Of a stretch of 64,000 nucleotides of DNA, positions 8,894 through 16,704 are shown piece after piece. This DNA is from Actinomycetes bacterium (GTDB lineage: Bacteria; Actinomycetota; Coriobacteriia; WRKU01; WQUG01). The notes under the pieces were generated by a model. It saw only the letters and a program-made list of their open reading frames with translations. It did no database searches and was not told the origin of the DNA. A program made the translations under genes and the position numbers. Every line of letters begins with the position of its first letter. The first letter of the stretch is position 1. The DNA is taken from assembly GCA_031272275.1 (NCBI GenBank), contig JAISUC010000018.1, positions 1-64,000 on the forward strand. The letters are read 5' to 3'.

Positions 8894-8979
8894 ATCGTTC
8901 CTTTCCGTTGTCGTGCTTTCAGTGAGTACGCGACGATGCAGCTTACAAATTTGGTCACGCTATAACTACAATGTTATGT

Positions 8980-9008
8980 AGTATAAAAGAATACGGGATG
9001 ACTGTCAA
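8980..9008 (-). promoter_or_regulatory. his operon promoter with adjacent dyad
   Basis: The minus strand reads TTGACA (9003-9008), a 17-base spacer, then TATACT (8980-8985), close to a consensus vegetative promoter. Just downstream, in the initially transcribed region (about 8961-8976), lies ATAAC-N6-GTTAT, which could be an operator. No T-box or histidine-rich leader peptide is visible in the 85-base leader. Confidence 0.8.
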
Positions 9009-9050
9009 GAAAAAATTTCGGGATGATGATCCGCCCGGTGATCCGCCCGA

Positions 9051-9833
9051 CTATTCGCCCTCAGCAGCCGCGTCGCCCCCATCGCCCGCGTCGTCTTCGT
9101 CCGGTGCAGGAATCAGGATGCGGTGGCAGCTGGGACAGCGATACAACGCTTCGGCGGCCTCGATTGCGGGAATCAGCGACTGGGGCAACATGACCGAGCA
9201 CGCCCCGCAGCGCCGCTGCTGATAATGCGCAACGGCAACCGCACCGAGCGACGCACCTTTCAAGGCACGATAGGCCTGCACCAGTCCGGGATCCAACGTT
9301 TCCAGCAAGGCCGCACTCTGTTCAGCCAGCTCGGTCTGTTTCGCGACGATGCGCTCGTTGCGATCCTTGACGGCGGCACTGCCCTGTTGCACGGCCGATG
9401 CCAGTTCCGCAACCTTTTTCTCTAGCGCTGCCGCCATCGTGCGCAGCCCCTGTCGGTTTTCCATCACCTGCATGGCGCGTTCTTCCCGTTCGTTTTTCTG
9501 TGCCGCCAGTCCGTCCAGTTCGCGCGACAGCGCCTCGACCTCACGGTGGGCTTTGCTCGCCTGCAACTTCTTTTGTTCACGCGCAATCTGGGCATCCAAG
9601 GCTTCCAAATCAGATGACATCGTGTCAGATTGCGCTTGCGAGGCATCGATTGCCGAGCGCACTTCGGCCAGTTTCTGTTTGTTTGCGACGTACTGTTTAT
9701 GTAGCTGCGCCAACTGCACACGGGGGGCTTGGTCCTGCCGCTTGCGTTCCAGCTCGTCGACTTTCAGGTCCAGTTCTTGTGCGGAAAAGAGCTTCTGGGC
9801 TTCGGGGGAATAGGCACCGACGGGTTCCGGCAT
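9051..9833 (-). CDS. coiled-coil zinc-ribbon protein (DUF164 / C4-type zinc ribbon)
   Basis: Predicted 260 residues. A long Ala/Glu/Gln/Lys-rich coiled-coil hairpin fills about residues 20-195. A C-terminal zinc ribbon follows, with CGAC and CPSC knuckles (QQRRCGACSVMLP and YRCPSCHRIL). The tail is acidic. This architecture belongs to the DUF164 family, often encoded next to Nif3-family proteins as here. A nucleic-acid-linked role has been proposed for the family, but the function is not established. An upstream ATG at 9896 exists, but the ATG at 9833 has AAAGGAG at good spacing and is chosen. Confidence 0.88.
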   Translation of the reverse strand: MPEPVGAYSPEAQKLFSAQELDLKVDELERKRQDQAPRVQLAQLHKQYVANKQKLAEVRSAIDASQAQSDTMSSDLEALDAQIAREQKKLQASKAHREVEALSRELDGLAAQKNEREERAMQVMENRQGLRTMAAALEKKVAELASAVQQGSAAVKDRNERIVAKQTELAEQSAALLETLDPGLVQAYRALKGASLGAVAVAHYQQRRCGACSVMLPQSLIPAIEAAEALYRCPSCHRILIPAPDEDDAGDGGDAAAEGE

Positions 9834-9853
9834 GGTTGCTCCTTTGCGTGTCG

Positions 9854-10762
9854 CTACAGGTCGGTGGCCGACTGTTTCGTTGATATTCCCGTCCATACAG
9901 GCTCGGGATCAATCACGTGGACGGATTCGACAGGTAACGCCGTGCGGGCGATGACCTCTTGGTGCAACAGCTCCAGCAGAGGTCGTTCCGATACGTCGTG
10001 TCCCATATCGATCAGGCATAATCCCGATTCAACTGCGGCCAGCGCGTCGTGATAGCGAAACTCGCCTGCGATCAACAGCTCGCAGCCGGCGACCAGGGCC
10101 TCGGCGATGCGCTCGGTGGCTGAACCGGTTGCGGTCGCGACCTTTTGAATCAGCGTCTGTGTATCCCCGTACACCCGCAAGTCGGTGCCGGTGACTGCCG
10201 AAAGCTCGGCAGCGATGGTCTCCAGGCTGCGCGGCTGCGGTGTAAACCAGGTCTGTCCATAGGCCGCGTGTTCCGGTTCCCTGCCGGTGTCCCCACGCCC
10301 CGCGCGACCGGCAATGCCGCCTGCGGCAATCGGGGACAGGGGGCCGGTGTCTTCCAGCTCCAGTGTCCGTCCCCAGATATGGCGCGCGGCATCGTCGCGG
10401 TCCAGATTCGTGTGGCAGGCTATCAAGTTCAAGCCGGCAGAAATCGCCGCATGGACCACACGCGCGGCGTAACTGAAAGCCGCATGCGTGACATCAAAGC
10501 GCTCCGGAGGCTGAATATAAGTCGGGTGATGCGTCAACAGCACGTTTGCGCCGACACTTTGCGCAAATGCGATACTTTTCAGATCCGGGTCCAGCGCAAT
10601 CGCCACACCCGTGACTTCGGTCCTGCTGTCCCCCACCAGCAGTCCCACCTGATCCCACGACTCGGCGTTCGCAAACGGCCACGCCCCGTCCAGGGCTTCC
10701 AGCACCTGCCCTACCGTAACCGGGGTGCCGATAACGGTCAAAGCGTCGTCAGCGCTAGACAT
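9854..10762 (-). CDS. Nif3-like dinuclear metal centre protein
   Basis: A Nif3/YbgI/DUF34 family protein of about 302 residues. N-terminal hallmarks are ALDGAWPFANAESWDQVGLLVGD and a LTHHP metal-binding motif. ACHTNLD follows mid-protein, and GHDVSERP lies in the C-terminal half. The family forms toroidal hexamers with a di-metal site; substrates are uncertain, with GTP cyclohydrolase and metal-insertase roles proposed. The start at 10762 (GGAAGG upstream) overlaps the iscU stop by eight bases, so it is coupled to iscU. That context suggests a link to metal-cofactor handling, which is an inference. Confidence 0.9.
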   Translation of the reverse strand: MSSADDALTVIGTPVTVGQVLEALDGAWPFANAESWDQVGLLVGDSRTEVTGVAIALDPDLKSIAFAQSVGANVLLTHHPTYIQPPERFDVTHAAFSYAARVVHAAISAGLNLIACHTNLDRDDAARHIWGRTLELEDTGPLSPIAAGGIAGRAGRGDTGREPEHAAYGQTWFTPQPRSLETIAAELSAVTGTDLRVYGDTQTLIQKVATATGSATERIAEALVAGCELLIAGEFRYHDALAAVESGLCLIDMGHDVSERPLLELLHQEVIARTALPVESVHVIDPEPVWTGISTKQSATDL

Positions 10763-11219
10763 CGTCACCTTCCGTGTCGTCATCCTCGTCCGCGTGCGGA
10801 TCAAAGTTGGGGTCGGCGCTCTTGATTTCGCCCGAAAGGGGCTCGCGACCGTGCTTCTTCAAATAGTCGTCAACCGCAACTTTCAGGCCGTCGGTTGCCA
10901 GAACGCTGCAGTGCATCTTTGCGGCAGGCAGCCCGTCCAGCTCGTCTGCGACATCGCGCTTGCTGATTTTGACGGCATCCTGGATTTTCTTGCCTTTAAT
11001 CAGTTCGGTGACGATGGACGAAGTCGCGATAGCCGCGCCACAGCCCAGCGTCTGAAACTTCGCGTCGGTGATTTCGTCTTTATCGTCGACCTTGATGGTG
11101 ATTTTCATGATGTCGCCACAGACGGGGTTTCCCACCTCGCCCACGCCGTCGGCATCTTCCAACACGCCCACGTTGCGCGGGTTGTTGAAATGGTCCATCA
11201 CTTTTTCCGAATAAATCAT
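10755..11219 (-). CDS. iscU: iron-sulfur cluster scaffold IscU/NifU
   Basis: IscU scaffold of 154 residues, on which Fe-S clusters are assembled from sulfur delivered by IscS. The three cluster cysteines are present: Cys34 in NPVCGD (with the nearby Asp), Cys60 in LGCGAA, and Cys104 in KMHCSVLA. It carries an acidic C-terminal tail of about 20 residues rich in Asp and Glu, longer than the basic family. It lies directly downstream of iscS. No hscA/hscB or ferredoxin genes accompany it, giving the minimal two-gene ISC arrangement seen in many anaerobes. Confidence 0.95.
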   Translation of the reverse strand: MIYSEKVMDHFNNPRNVGVLEDADGVGEVGNPVCGDIMKITIKVDDKDEITDAKFQTLGCGAAIATSSIVTELIKGKKIQDAVKISKRDVADELDGLPAAKMHCSVLATDGLKVAVDDYLKKHGREPLSGEIKSADPNFDPHADEDDDTEGDDV

Positions 11220-11274
11220 TGCTCAATACCCTTTCAATTGCATCCTCGGGTTTCCGCCCGGAAACATTGTACCC

Positions 11275-12450
11275 TTACTTGGAGCCGAACATCTTGTGAT
11301 ATACCGGCGACATTGCGCGCAGGCGCTCGACAATCGGTATCAGAACCTCTATGAACTCTTCGATGTCGGCCTCGGTCGTGTCACGGCCCATACTGACGCG
11401 CAGCGACCCGTGTGCGATGACCTGCGGCACACCGATGGCCAGCAACACATGGCTGGGCTCCAGCGACCCGGAGCTACAGGCCGATCCGGTCGAGACCGAC
11501 CAGCCCAGGTTATCCAGCTGCAGCAGCATCGATTCACCCTCGACACCGTTTATCAGCAACGGCGCGATATTGGGGAGTCGCTCGCCGGAATCAATGGTCG
11601 CCTGCGTGTTTTCCAGTCGGCCGGTCAGTTCACTCAGCAATTTGTCACGCAGAACCGACAGACGCGCGTATTCGCTGTCGCGTTCCTCCAGCATCAGTTC
11701 CAAGGCACGGGCAAATCCGATGGCACCCGCCACGTTTTGCGTCCCGCTGCGCCGGCGGCTTTCCTGTCCGCCGCCCTTGATCAGCGGGTCGAACGCGGTG
11801 CCGCGCTTCAGATACAGGGCACCCACGCCTTTGGGCCCGTGGATCTTATGTGCGGAAAACGACGCCATATCGACATCCAACTCCCCCACATTGAACGGCA
11901 CCTTACCCAGGGACTGCACGGCATCGGTATGCACCACCGCACCCACCGCGTGCGCCACCGCGGCCAGTCCCTGCAGGTCGTTGATGGCACCGATTTCGTT
12001 GTTCGAATGCATGATGGACACCAGTTTGGTGTCGTCGCGCAGGACCGCCTGCAGGTCGTCTGCGTGCACGCGACCGTCGGCGCGCGGCGAGACTATCGAC
12101 AACTCATAGCCGTGTTTGCCCAGCCATTCCGCAACCTCCAAGACCGCGTGGTGCTCATAGGCCGAGGTCACGATGTGCCCCCCGTCGGGAGCGATACGGC
12201 GCAGGACGCTGAAAAACGCGGCGTTGTCGGCCTCGGTCCCACCGCTGGTGAATATGACCTCTGACGGCTGTGCGGCACCGATACCGGCGGCAAAACGCGT
12301 GCGCGCATCCTCCAGCGCATGATATGCGTCGCGGCCGATCTTATACAGGCTGTTTGCGTTTCCGAAATGCTCGGTGAAATAGGGTTGCATCGCCTCGAGG
12401 ACTCGGGTGTCCAGTGGCGTCGTTGCTGAATAATCCAAATACTTGCTCAT
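11275..12450 (-). CDS. iscS: cysteine desulfurase IscS/NifS
   Basis: Class V PLP enzyme of 391 residues that removes sulfur from cysteine for Fe-S clusters and thiolation. PLP-binding Lys202 is in SFSAHKIHGPKGVG. The mobile catalytic Cys is in STGSACSSGSLEPSHVL, and the N-terminal LDYSATTPLD is typical. It is transcribed with iscU from a promoter overlapped by a perfect palindrome. No iscR gene is seen beside it. Confidence 0.95.
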   Translation of the reverse strand: MSKYLDYSATTPLDTRVLEAMQPYFTEHFGNANSLYKIGRDAYHALEDARTRFAAGIGAAQPSEVIFTSGGTEADNAAFFSVLRRIAPDGGHIVTSAYEHHAVLEVAEWLGKHGYELSIVSPRADGRVHADDLQAVLRDDTKLVSIMHSNNEIGAINDLQGLAAVAHAVGAVVHTDAVQSLGKVPFNVGELDVDMASFSAHKIHGPKGVGALYLKRGTAFDPLIKGGGQESRRRSGTQNVAGAIGFARALELMLEERDSEYARLSVLRDKLLSELTGRLENTQATIDSGERLPNIAPLLINGVEGESMLLQLDNLGWSVSTGSACSSGSLEPSHVLLAIGVPQVIAHGSLRVSMGRDTTEADIEEFIEVLIPIVERLRAMSPVYHKMFGSK

Positions 12451-12476
12451 CGGGGTTCCTTTCGCTCGGATTAAAA

Positions 12477-12506
12477 CCTAGTATATCACTAGGATATAGC
12501 GGTCAA
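12477..12506 (-). promoter_or_regulatory. iscS promoter overlapped by a perfect palindrome
   Basis: CCTAGTATATCACTAGG (12477-12493) is a perfect 6-bp inverted repeat around five bases. It covers a TATACT -10 (12480-12485), with TTGACC at 12501-12506 and a short 15-base spacer. The site is placed to act as an operator, plausibly for an Rrf2-type regulator such as IscR. The regulator is inferred, not seen. Confidence 0.55.
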
Positions 12507-12590
12507 CCCGCTGCACAAAAGTTACAAATATTGCGGAATCGGCCTGCGCATCGGCCGATTCCCCGGCGTCACACCCGGGTACCGGCACTG

Positions 12591-13295
12591 CTACTTCACC
12601 CGTTCTGCAGCGGCGCGAATATCGGCTATGGCGGCAGCCGGATCGGGCGCTTTGTAGATCGCGTTGCCCCCGACAAAGGCGCGCGCTCCGGCGCGTGCAC
12701 ACGGCACCACGGTTTCGGCGTTGATGCCGCCGTCGACCTGAATAATCGGCCGCGCCCGCTGGACCTCGCACATCTGCTTGACCAGCTGGATGCGCTCGGG
12801 CGTGGTCTCGATGAACTTTTGACCGGAAAAGCCCGGCTCGACACTCATGACCAAAATCACGTCCACGAACGGCGCGATCTCGGACACGGTGATGATGGGC
12901 GTGTACGGCTTGACCGAGACCCCATAGCGCTTACCCGCCAGATGTGCGCGCGCCGCCAAATCGACCGGATAGGTGGTGGTTTCCAAGTGCGTGACAATCA
13001 GGTCGGCGCCCGCCTCCAGATACCAATCAAAGGTTTCGTCGGGGTTGTTGATCATCAGGTGCGCATCCAGCGGCAGGTCGGTGATCTCGCGCAGGCGCGC
13101 AATAACCGGCGGGCCAAAAGTCAGGTTCGGCACGAAATGCCCGTCCATGACATCCAGATGCAACCAGTCGGCACCGGCGTCTTCAATCAGGCGAATCTGC
13201 TGTTCCAGACGCGCGAAATCCGCCGATAACAGCGACGGTGCGATCACCACCGAGCCGGCAGTTGCGGCCGCGTCGATTTTCTCGATTCGATTCAT
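12591..13295 (-). CDS. rpe: ribulose-phosphate 3-epimerase
   Basis: TIM-barrel epimerase of 234 residues interconverting ribulose 5-phosphate and xylulose 5-phosphate. Visible motifs are APSLLSADFARL, HLDVMDGHFVPNLTFG with metal-binding His and Asp, DAHLMI, VMSVEPGFSGQKF, and the catalytic Asp in QVDGGIN followed by a GGNAIY phosphate loop. A strong GGGGGAG ribosome-binding site precedes the ATG. It stands alone between iscS and the ABC1 kinase. Confidence 0.97.
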   Translation of the reverse strand: MNRIEKIDAAATAGSVVIAPSLLSADFARLEQQIRLIEDAGADWLHLDVMDGHFVPNLTFGPPVIARLREITDLPLDAHLMINNPDETFDWYLEAGADLIVTHLETTTYPVDLAARAHLAGKRYGVSVKPYTPIITVSEIAPFVDVILVMSVEPGFSGQKFIETTPERIQLVKQMCEVQRARPIIQVDGGINAETVVPCARAGARAFVGGNAIYKAPDPAAAIADIRAAAERVK

Positions 13296-13345
13296 ACGTC
13301 AACTCCCCCTTCGAACGGTTACTGCAACCATACTAACAAACAATG

Positions 13346-13360
13346 GGGGGAGTACGTCCC
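13346..13360 (+). repeat. 15-bp interspersed motif, exact copy
   Basis: GGGGGAGTACGTCCC, intergenic, upstream of rpe and downstream of the ABC1 kinase gene. Confidence 0.85.
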
Positions 13361-13382
13361 GACGCCCACACCTAGTGTGGTG

Positions 13383-13440
13383 CGGAGGTAATGCCCCCAA
13401 GTTTGCCGCGCCCGCCTGCGGCGGGCTCGCACTGACGTCG
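13383..13440. repeat. partial REP-like element
   Basis: TTGCCGCGCCCGCC, then its GC-rich complement GGCGGGCTCGCACTGACG. This matches the third hairpin and the CTCGCAATGACG end of the composite repeat. It lies between the ABC1 kinase and rpe. Confidence 0.55.
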
Positions 13441-13446
13441 GGGTAA

Positions 13447-14802
13447 TTATCGGATCAGTTCGGTCAGGGCCGCGTCGATGGCGCGTGGGATGCGCGCGTA
13501 GAGGCGCGCGGGGCGCAGCATGTGCTTTAAGACGAGCTCGGTCGTAAAGTCCTTGGCGGCATCCACAATGTCGATATCCGAATACACCATCTGCGCGCAT
13601 CCTTCAACCACCACCAGCGCCTTGATCAGCAGACCGAATCCGCGCGGGACGGACACCCGCTGTTCGTTCATAATCGACAGAAAACCGATGGCGAAACCGC
13701 GCACATCGCGCGGAGATGTGCTGAACGTCCGGCGCATTAACTCCCCCACCCGCGCCGTGACCGAATCGCGCATATCGTCAGCCACCACCAGCCCCAAATC
13801 GGCGGAGTAATCAATCGCACGCCGGGCATCCGCATAGACGGTTGCCGCCAGTACCTGGGCGATGGCTTCTTTGTCGGCATCGGCAACCGTACCCATGATG
13901 CCGAAATCCAGGTAGCAGATGCGTCCGTCCGGCGTTATCAGTAGGTTCGACTGATGCAGATCGGCGTGAAAACGTCCCAGCACCATAACCTGCTTCATAA
14001 ACACATTCGCCCCATAGGTGGCCAAAAACCGCGCATCGACGCCCGCAAGCTCAGCCTGGCGGGCGTCATCCAAATGCCAGCCTTTGACAAACTGCATCGT
14101 CAGCACGTTCGGTCCGGTCAAGGGCCAGACGATTGCCGGTGTCGTCACATAGGGGTCATCGGCAAAATCGTGCGCGAAACGATCGGACGTGCGTCCCTCG
14201 ATGCGCAGGTCGCATTCCGATGCCAGCGACTGCGCGAATTCGTCCAACAGCACGGGCAGGTTGAAACGGCGCAATGCCCCGAGGCGCGACAGACGGCGCA
14301 CCAGAGGGGTTATGACCGCGATATCGGCCATGATGGTGGTACGGCTGTTCGGGCGTATCACTTTGACCGCCAACGCCGCACCCGCAGGGAGCGTGTCCCC
14401 GATAACCGGCGTATATGCGTCCCGCAGCGTCGCGCGATAGACTTGGGCTATGGAGGCGGATCCAATGGGTTCAGGGTCGATGTCGGCAAACAAGTCGCCG
14501 ACCGGTTTCCCAAAGTCGCGTTCAATCACGTCTGCGATGTCGGCAAACGACACCGGGGACACCGCATCGCGCAGATGCTCCATCTCGAACACATATTGGG
14601 GCGCGAATACATCCGGACGGATAGATATCAATTGGCCGAGCTTGATGAATGCCGGTCCCAGCGACTCGAACGCCAACCGCAGTTCGCGTGCGCGGATTTC
14701 GCGGCTGCGCGTGCGCCCGACCAGCCCCAGACGCGTGCGCAGCAACGCGCGGACACCGTGGCGCAAGAACGTGCGGATGATGGTCAGTCGACGCGACGGC
14801 AC
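13447..14802 (-). CDS. ABC1/AarF/UbiB-family protein kinase-like protein
   Basis: Atypical kinase-like protein of about 451 residues. The family signatures are all visible: AFIKLGQLISIRPD (KxGQ motif), the Ala-rich nucleotide loop IGSASIAQVYRA, the AVKVIRP lysine, FHADLHQSNLLI, and the metal-binding LDFGIMG. Members support quinone and lipid biology as ATPases; menA and menG lie 2 kb away, so a role in menaquinone metabolism is a reasonable inference. The first possible start is a TTG at 14823 that reads through the 15-bp motif. The GTG at 14802 directly follows the motif, whose GGGGGAG sits eight bases upstream like a ribosome-binding site, and is preferred. Confidence 0.9.
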   Translation of the reverse strand: MPSRRLTIIRTFLRHGVRALLRTRLGLVGRTRSREIRARELRLAFESLGPAFIKLGQLISIRPDVFAPQYVFEMEHLRDAVSPVSFADIADVIERDFGKPVGDLFADIDPEPIGSASIAQVYRATLRDAYTPVIGDTLPAGAALAVKVIRPNSRTTIMADIAVITPLVRRLSRLGALRRFNLPVLLDEFAQSLASECDLRIEGRTSDRFAHDFADDPYVTTPAIVWPLTGPNVLTMQFVKGWHLDDARQAELAGVDARFLATYGANVFMKQVMVLGRFHADLHQSNLLITPDGRICYLDFGIMGTVADADKEAIAQVLAATVYADARRAIDYSADLGLVVADDMRDSVTARVGELMRRTFSTSPRDVRGFAIGFLSIMNEQRVSVPRGFGLLIKALVVVEGCAQMVYSDIDIVDAAKDFTTELVLKHMLRPARLYARIPRAIDAALTELIR

Positions 14803-14817
14803 GGGACGTACTCCCCC
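14803..14817 (-). repeat. 15-bp interspersed motif, exact copy at a gene start
   Basis: On the gene strand GGGGGAGTACGTCCC ends one base before the GTG start of the ABC1 kinase, so its purine-rich half may double as the ribosome-binding site. Confidence 0.85.
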
Positions 14818-14832
14818 CACCAACCGCTTGTC

Positions 14833-15183
14833 CTATGCCCGGTCCGGTATCGCGGCTAGGGCGTCCAGCGCGGCGTGCATCGATTCGATGCGTCCACGCA
14901 GTTCTGCGACCTCGAAACGCAGATCGGCGATTTCACGTGACAGCGCCCCGTCCCGTTCTGCCAGCGCGTCATCGGTTCCGGCTGCCAGCTGCAGCTTGAT
15001 TGCGTCCTTTTTGCTGTCGACCATCGCTGCCAGTCCGTCGACAAAGGAGCCGCTGTCGGTCTTCATGTCACCGGGGGTCGTGTCCTGCCCTCGCGCAATC
15101 GCGGCTTTCAGGCCTTCGTCGGCGGTTTCGTGAACCAGTTCCCACACCGCCAGAAACTTCATGACATCCGCATTCGTCAACAT
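14833..15183 (-). CDS. small coiled-coil protein upstream of the ABC1 kinase
   Basis: Hypothetical protein of 116 residues that I do not recognise as a named family. It has no signal peptide or membrane segment. The first half is helical (NADVMKFLAVWELVHETADEGL), and residues about 70-112 form an amphipathic coiled coil (ALSREIADLRFEVAELRGRIESM). An AAGGAG ribosome-binding site precedes the ATG. It ends about 30 bases before the ABC1 kinase start, so the two are probably co-transcribed. A phasin-like or kinase-partner role is possible but speculative. Confidence 0.8.
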   Translation of the reverse strand: MLTNADVMKFLAVWELVHETADEGLKAAIARGQDTTPGDMKTDSGSFVDGLAAMVDSKKDAIKLQLAAGTDDALAERDGALSREIADLRFEVAELRGRIESMHAALDALAAIPDRA

Positions 15184-15226
15184 CAGGTGCTCCTTCCGTA
15201 ACCCGCGTTACCCGCGCAACCGGGCG

Positions 15227-15955
15227 TCAGCGCCAGCGAATAAGCGCCCGTTCCGCCAGCGCCAGGGCCTCGTATATGATGACTCCCAGCAGCGCCATGG
15301 CGATGATACCGGCAAACATGGCGTGATAATCGATCATCCCCCAAGCCTGCACGATGTAGTAACCCAAACCGGACGTGCCGGCGATGCTTTCTGCCAGAAA
15401 CAGTATCGCGATGGCCGTACCCACGTTGATGCGCAGCGCCGTGAATACTTCCGGCAAGGTTGCAGGCACCACGACGTGGCGCGCCGTTTGCATACGCGAT
15501 GCCCCCAGGGATCGCACGGACATCAGGTACTGAGCGTCGATATTGCGGGCGGCATCGCGTGCGGTCACCAGCGTCTGGAAAAACACCACGACACCTATCA
15601 GCACGATTTTCGGAGCATTCCCCAGTCCCAGCAGCACCAACAATACCGGCAAAAACACCACTTTCGGTATCGGGTACAACAGATACAGAAACGGCGCTGC
15701 TATCGTATCCAGTCGTTTGCTCCGCCCGATGGCAAGCCCCGGCGGCAGCGCCAACAGCATCCCGCCGAGCATTGCGGCAACAATACGCACCAGCGACACG
15801 CCTGCCGCCGGTACCAGTGCCGGCAGTTCGGCAAAAAATGCGTTGAAGGCCGTCAACGGAGATGGCAACGCGGGCGTCTGCAGCAGGCTCGCCACCAGCC
15901 ACCACAGCGCCACCAGCGCCACTACCGCCAGCGCGTATCCGGCCAGGCGTTTCAT
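15227..15955 (-). CDS. ABC transporter permease (nitrate/sulfonate/taurine type)
   Basis: Inner-membrane permease of 242 residues with about six transmembrane segments, of the SsuC/TauC/ThiX-like BPD_transp_1 family. The EAA loop that docks the ATPase is visible in VRSLGASRMQTARHVVVPATLPEV. The ATG at 15955 overlaps the ATPase stop (ATGA) and has GGAG eight bases upstream, so it is preferred over a GTG nine bases further up. No periplasmic-type binding protein gene lies nearby, so the substrate (sulfonate, nitrate or a thiamine precursor) cannot be assigned. Confidence 0.9.
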   Translation of the reverse strand: MKRLAGYALAVVALVALWWLVASLLQTPALPSPLTAFNAFFAELPALVPAAGVSLVRIVAAMLGGMLLALPPGLAIGRSKRLDTIAAPFLYLLYPIPKVVFLPVLLVLLGLGNAPKIVLIGVVVFFQTLVTARDAARNIDAQYLMSVRSLGASRMQTARHVVVPATLPEVFTALRINVGTAIAILFLAESIAGTSGLGYYIVQAWGMIDYHAMFAGIIAMALLGVIIYEALALAERALIRWR

Positions 15956-16704
15956 GCGGCGCACTCCGGCGCAGCACCTTTCAGCAAAGCCCGCACGTCA
16001 CGCGCCAGTTCCACAGTCGCTGTCGTGTCACGCGTACCGACCGCAGGGTTATCCACCAGCGCGACCTGCCTGCCGGGTGCCGGACCGAGTACCAACACGC
16101 GCTGCCCCAAAAACAGCGCCTCTTCAACCGAATGGGTTACCACCACCTGCGTGTATCCCTCTTCGCACCACAACTGCAGCAACAGGTCCTGCGCGTCCTC
16201 GCGCGCCAAGGCGTCCAGTGCGCTGAGCGGCTCGTCTGCCAGCAACAGGTCCGCATCGGTCGCCAAAGCCCGGGCCAACGCCACCCGCTGACGCATACCG
16301 CCCGAGAGCTCGCGCGGCCATGCCTGTGCCACGGCGTCCAGCCCCAGGCGCGCCAGCGCCTCTGTCGCCCGACGATATGCCTGAATGCGCGGCTGACCTG
16401 CGATAATCAGTCCCAACGCGGCGTTTTCCAACACTGTCTTCCACGGCAGCAGCCCGTAGTTTTGCAGCATGTAGGCGGTGTTTTTTCGGGGAGTGGACAG
16501 CTCTGCACCGTCGATGGACACGCGACCGTCCTGCGGGTGTAACAGGCCTGCTGCCAGTTGCAGCAGAGTGGATTTCCCGCAACCACTGGGACCCAGAATC
16601 GCCAAGGATCGCCCCGTCCCCACGGTGAAACTCACCGGTCCCACGGCGGCTGCGTCGGCGTTGTCGTAACGATACGCGACGGCGTCAAAGACCAGTTCAG
16701 ACAT
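15952..16704 (-). CDS. ABC transporter ATP-binding protein (nitrate/sulfonate/taurine type)
   Basis: ATPase of 250 residues with Walker A GPSGCGKST, Q-loop MLQNYGLLPWK, signature LSGGMRQRVALARAL, Walker B LLLADEPLSALD and the H-loop VVVTHSVEEAL. It pairs with the overlapping downstream permease. Its start overlaps the menG stop by eight bases with GGGAG upstream, so the transporter is co-transcribed with menA and menG. A C-terminal tail of about 40 residues beyond the core is typical of SsuB/TauB. Confidence 0.93.
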   Translation of the reverse strand: MSELVFDAVAYRYDNADAAAVGPVSFTVGTGRSLAILGPSGCGKSTLLQLAAGLLHPQDGRVSIDGAELSTPRKNTAYMLQNYGLLPWKTVLENAALGLIIAGQPRIQAYRRATEALARLGLDAVAQAWPRELSGGMRQRVALARALATDADLLLADEPLSALDALAREDAQDLLLQLWCEEGYTQVVVTHSVEEALFLGQRVLVLGPAPGRQVALVDNPAVGTRDTTATVELARDVRALLKGAAPECAA

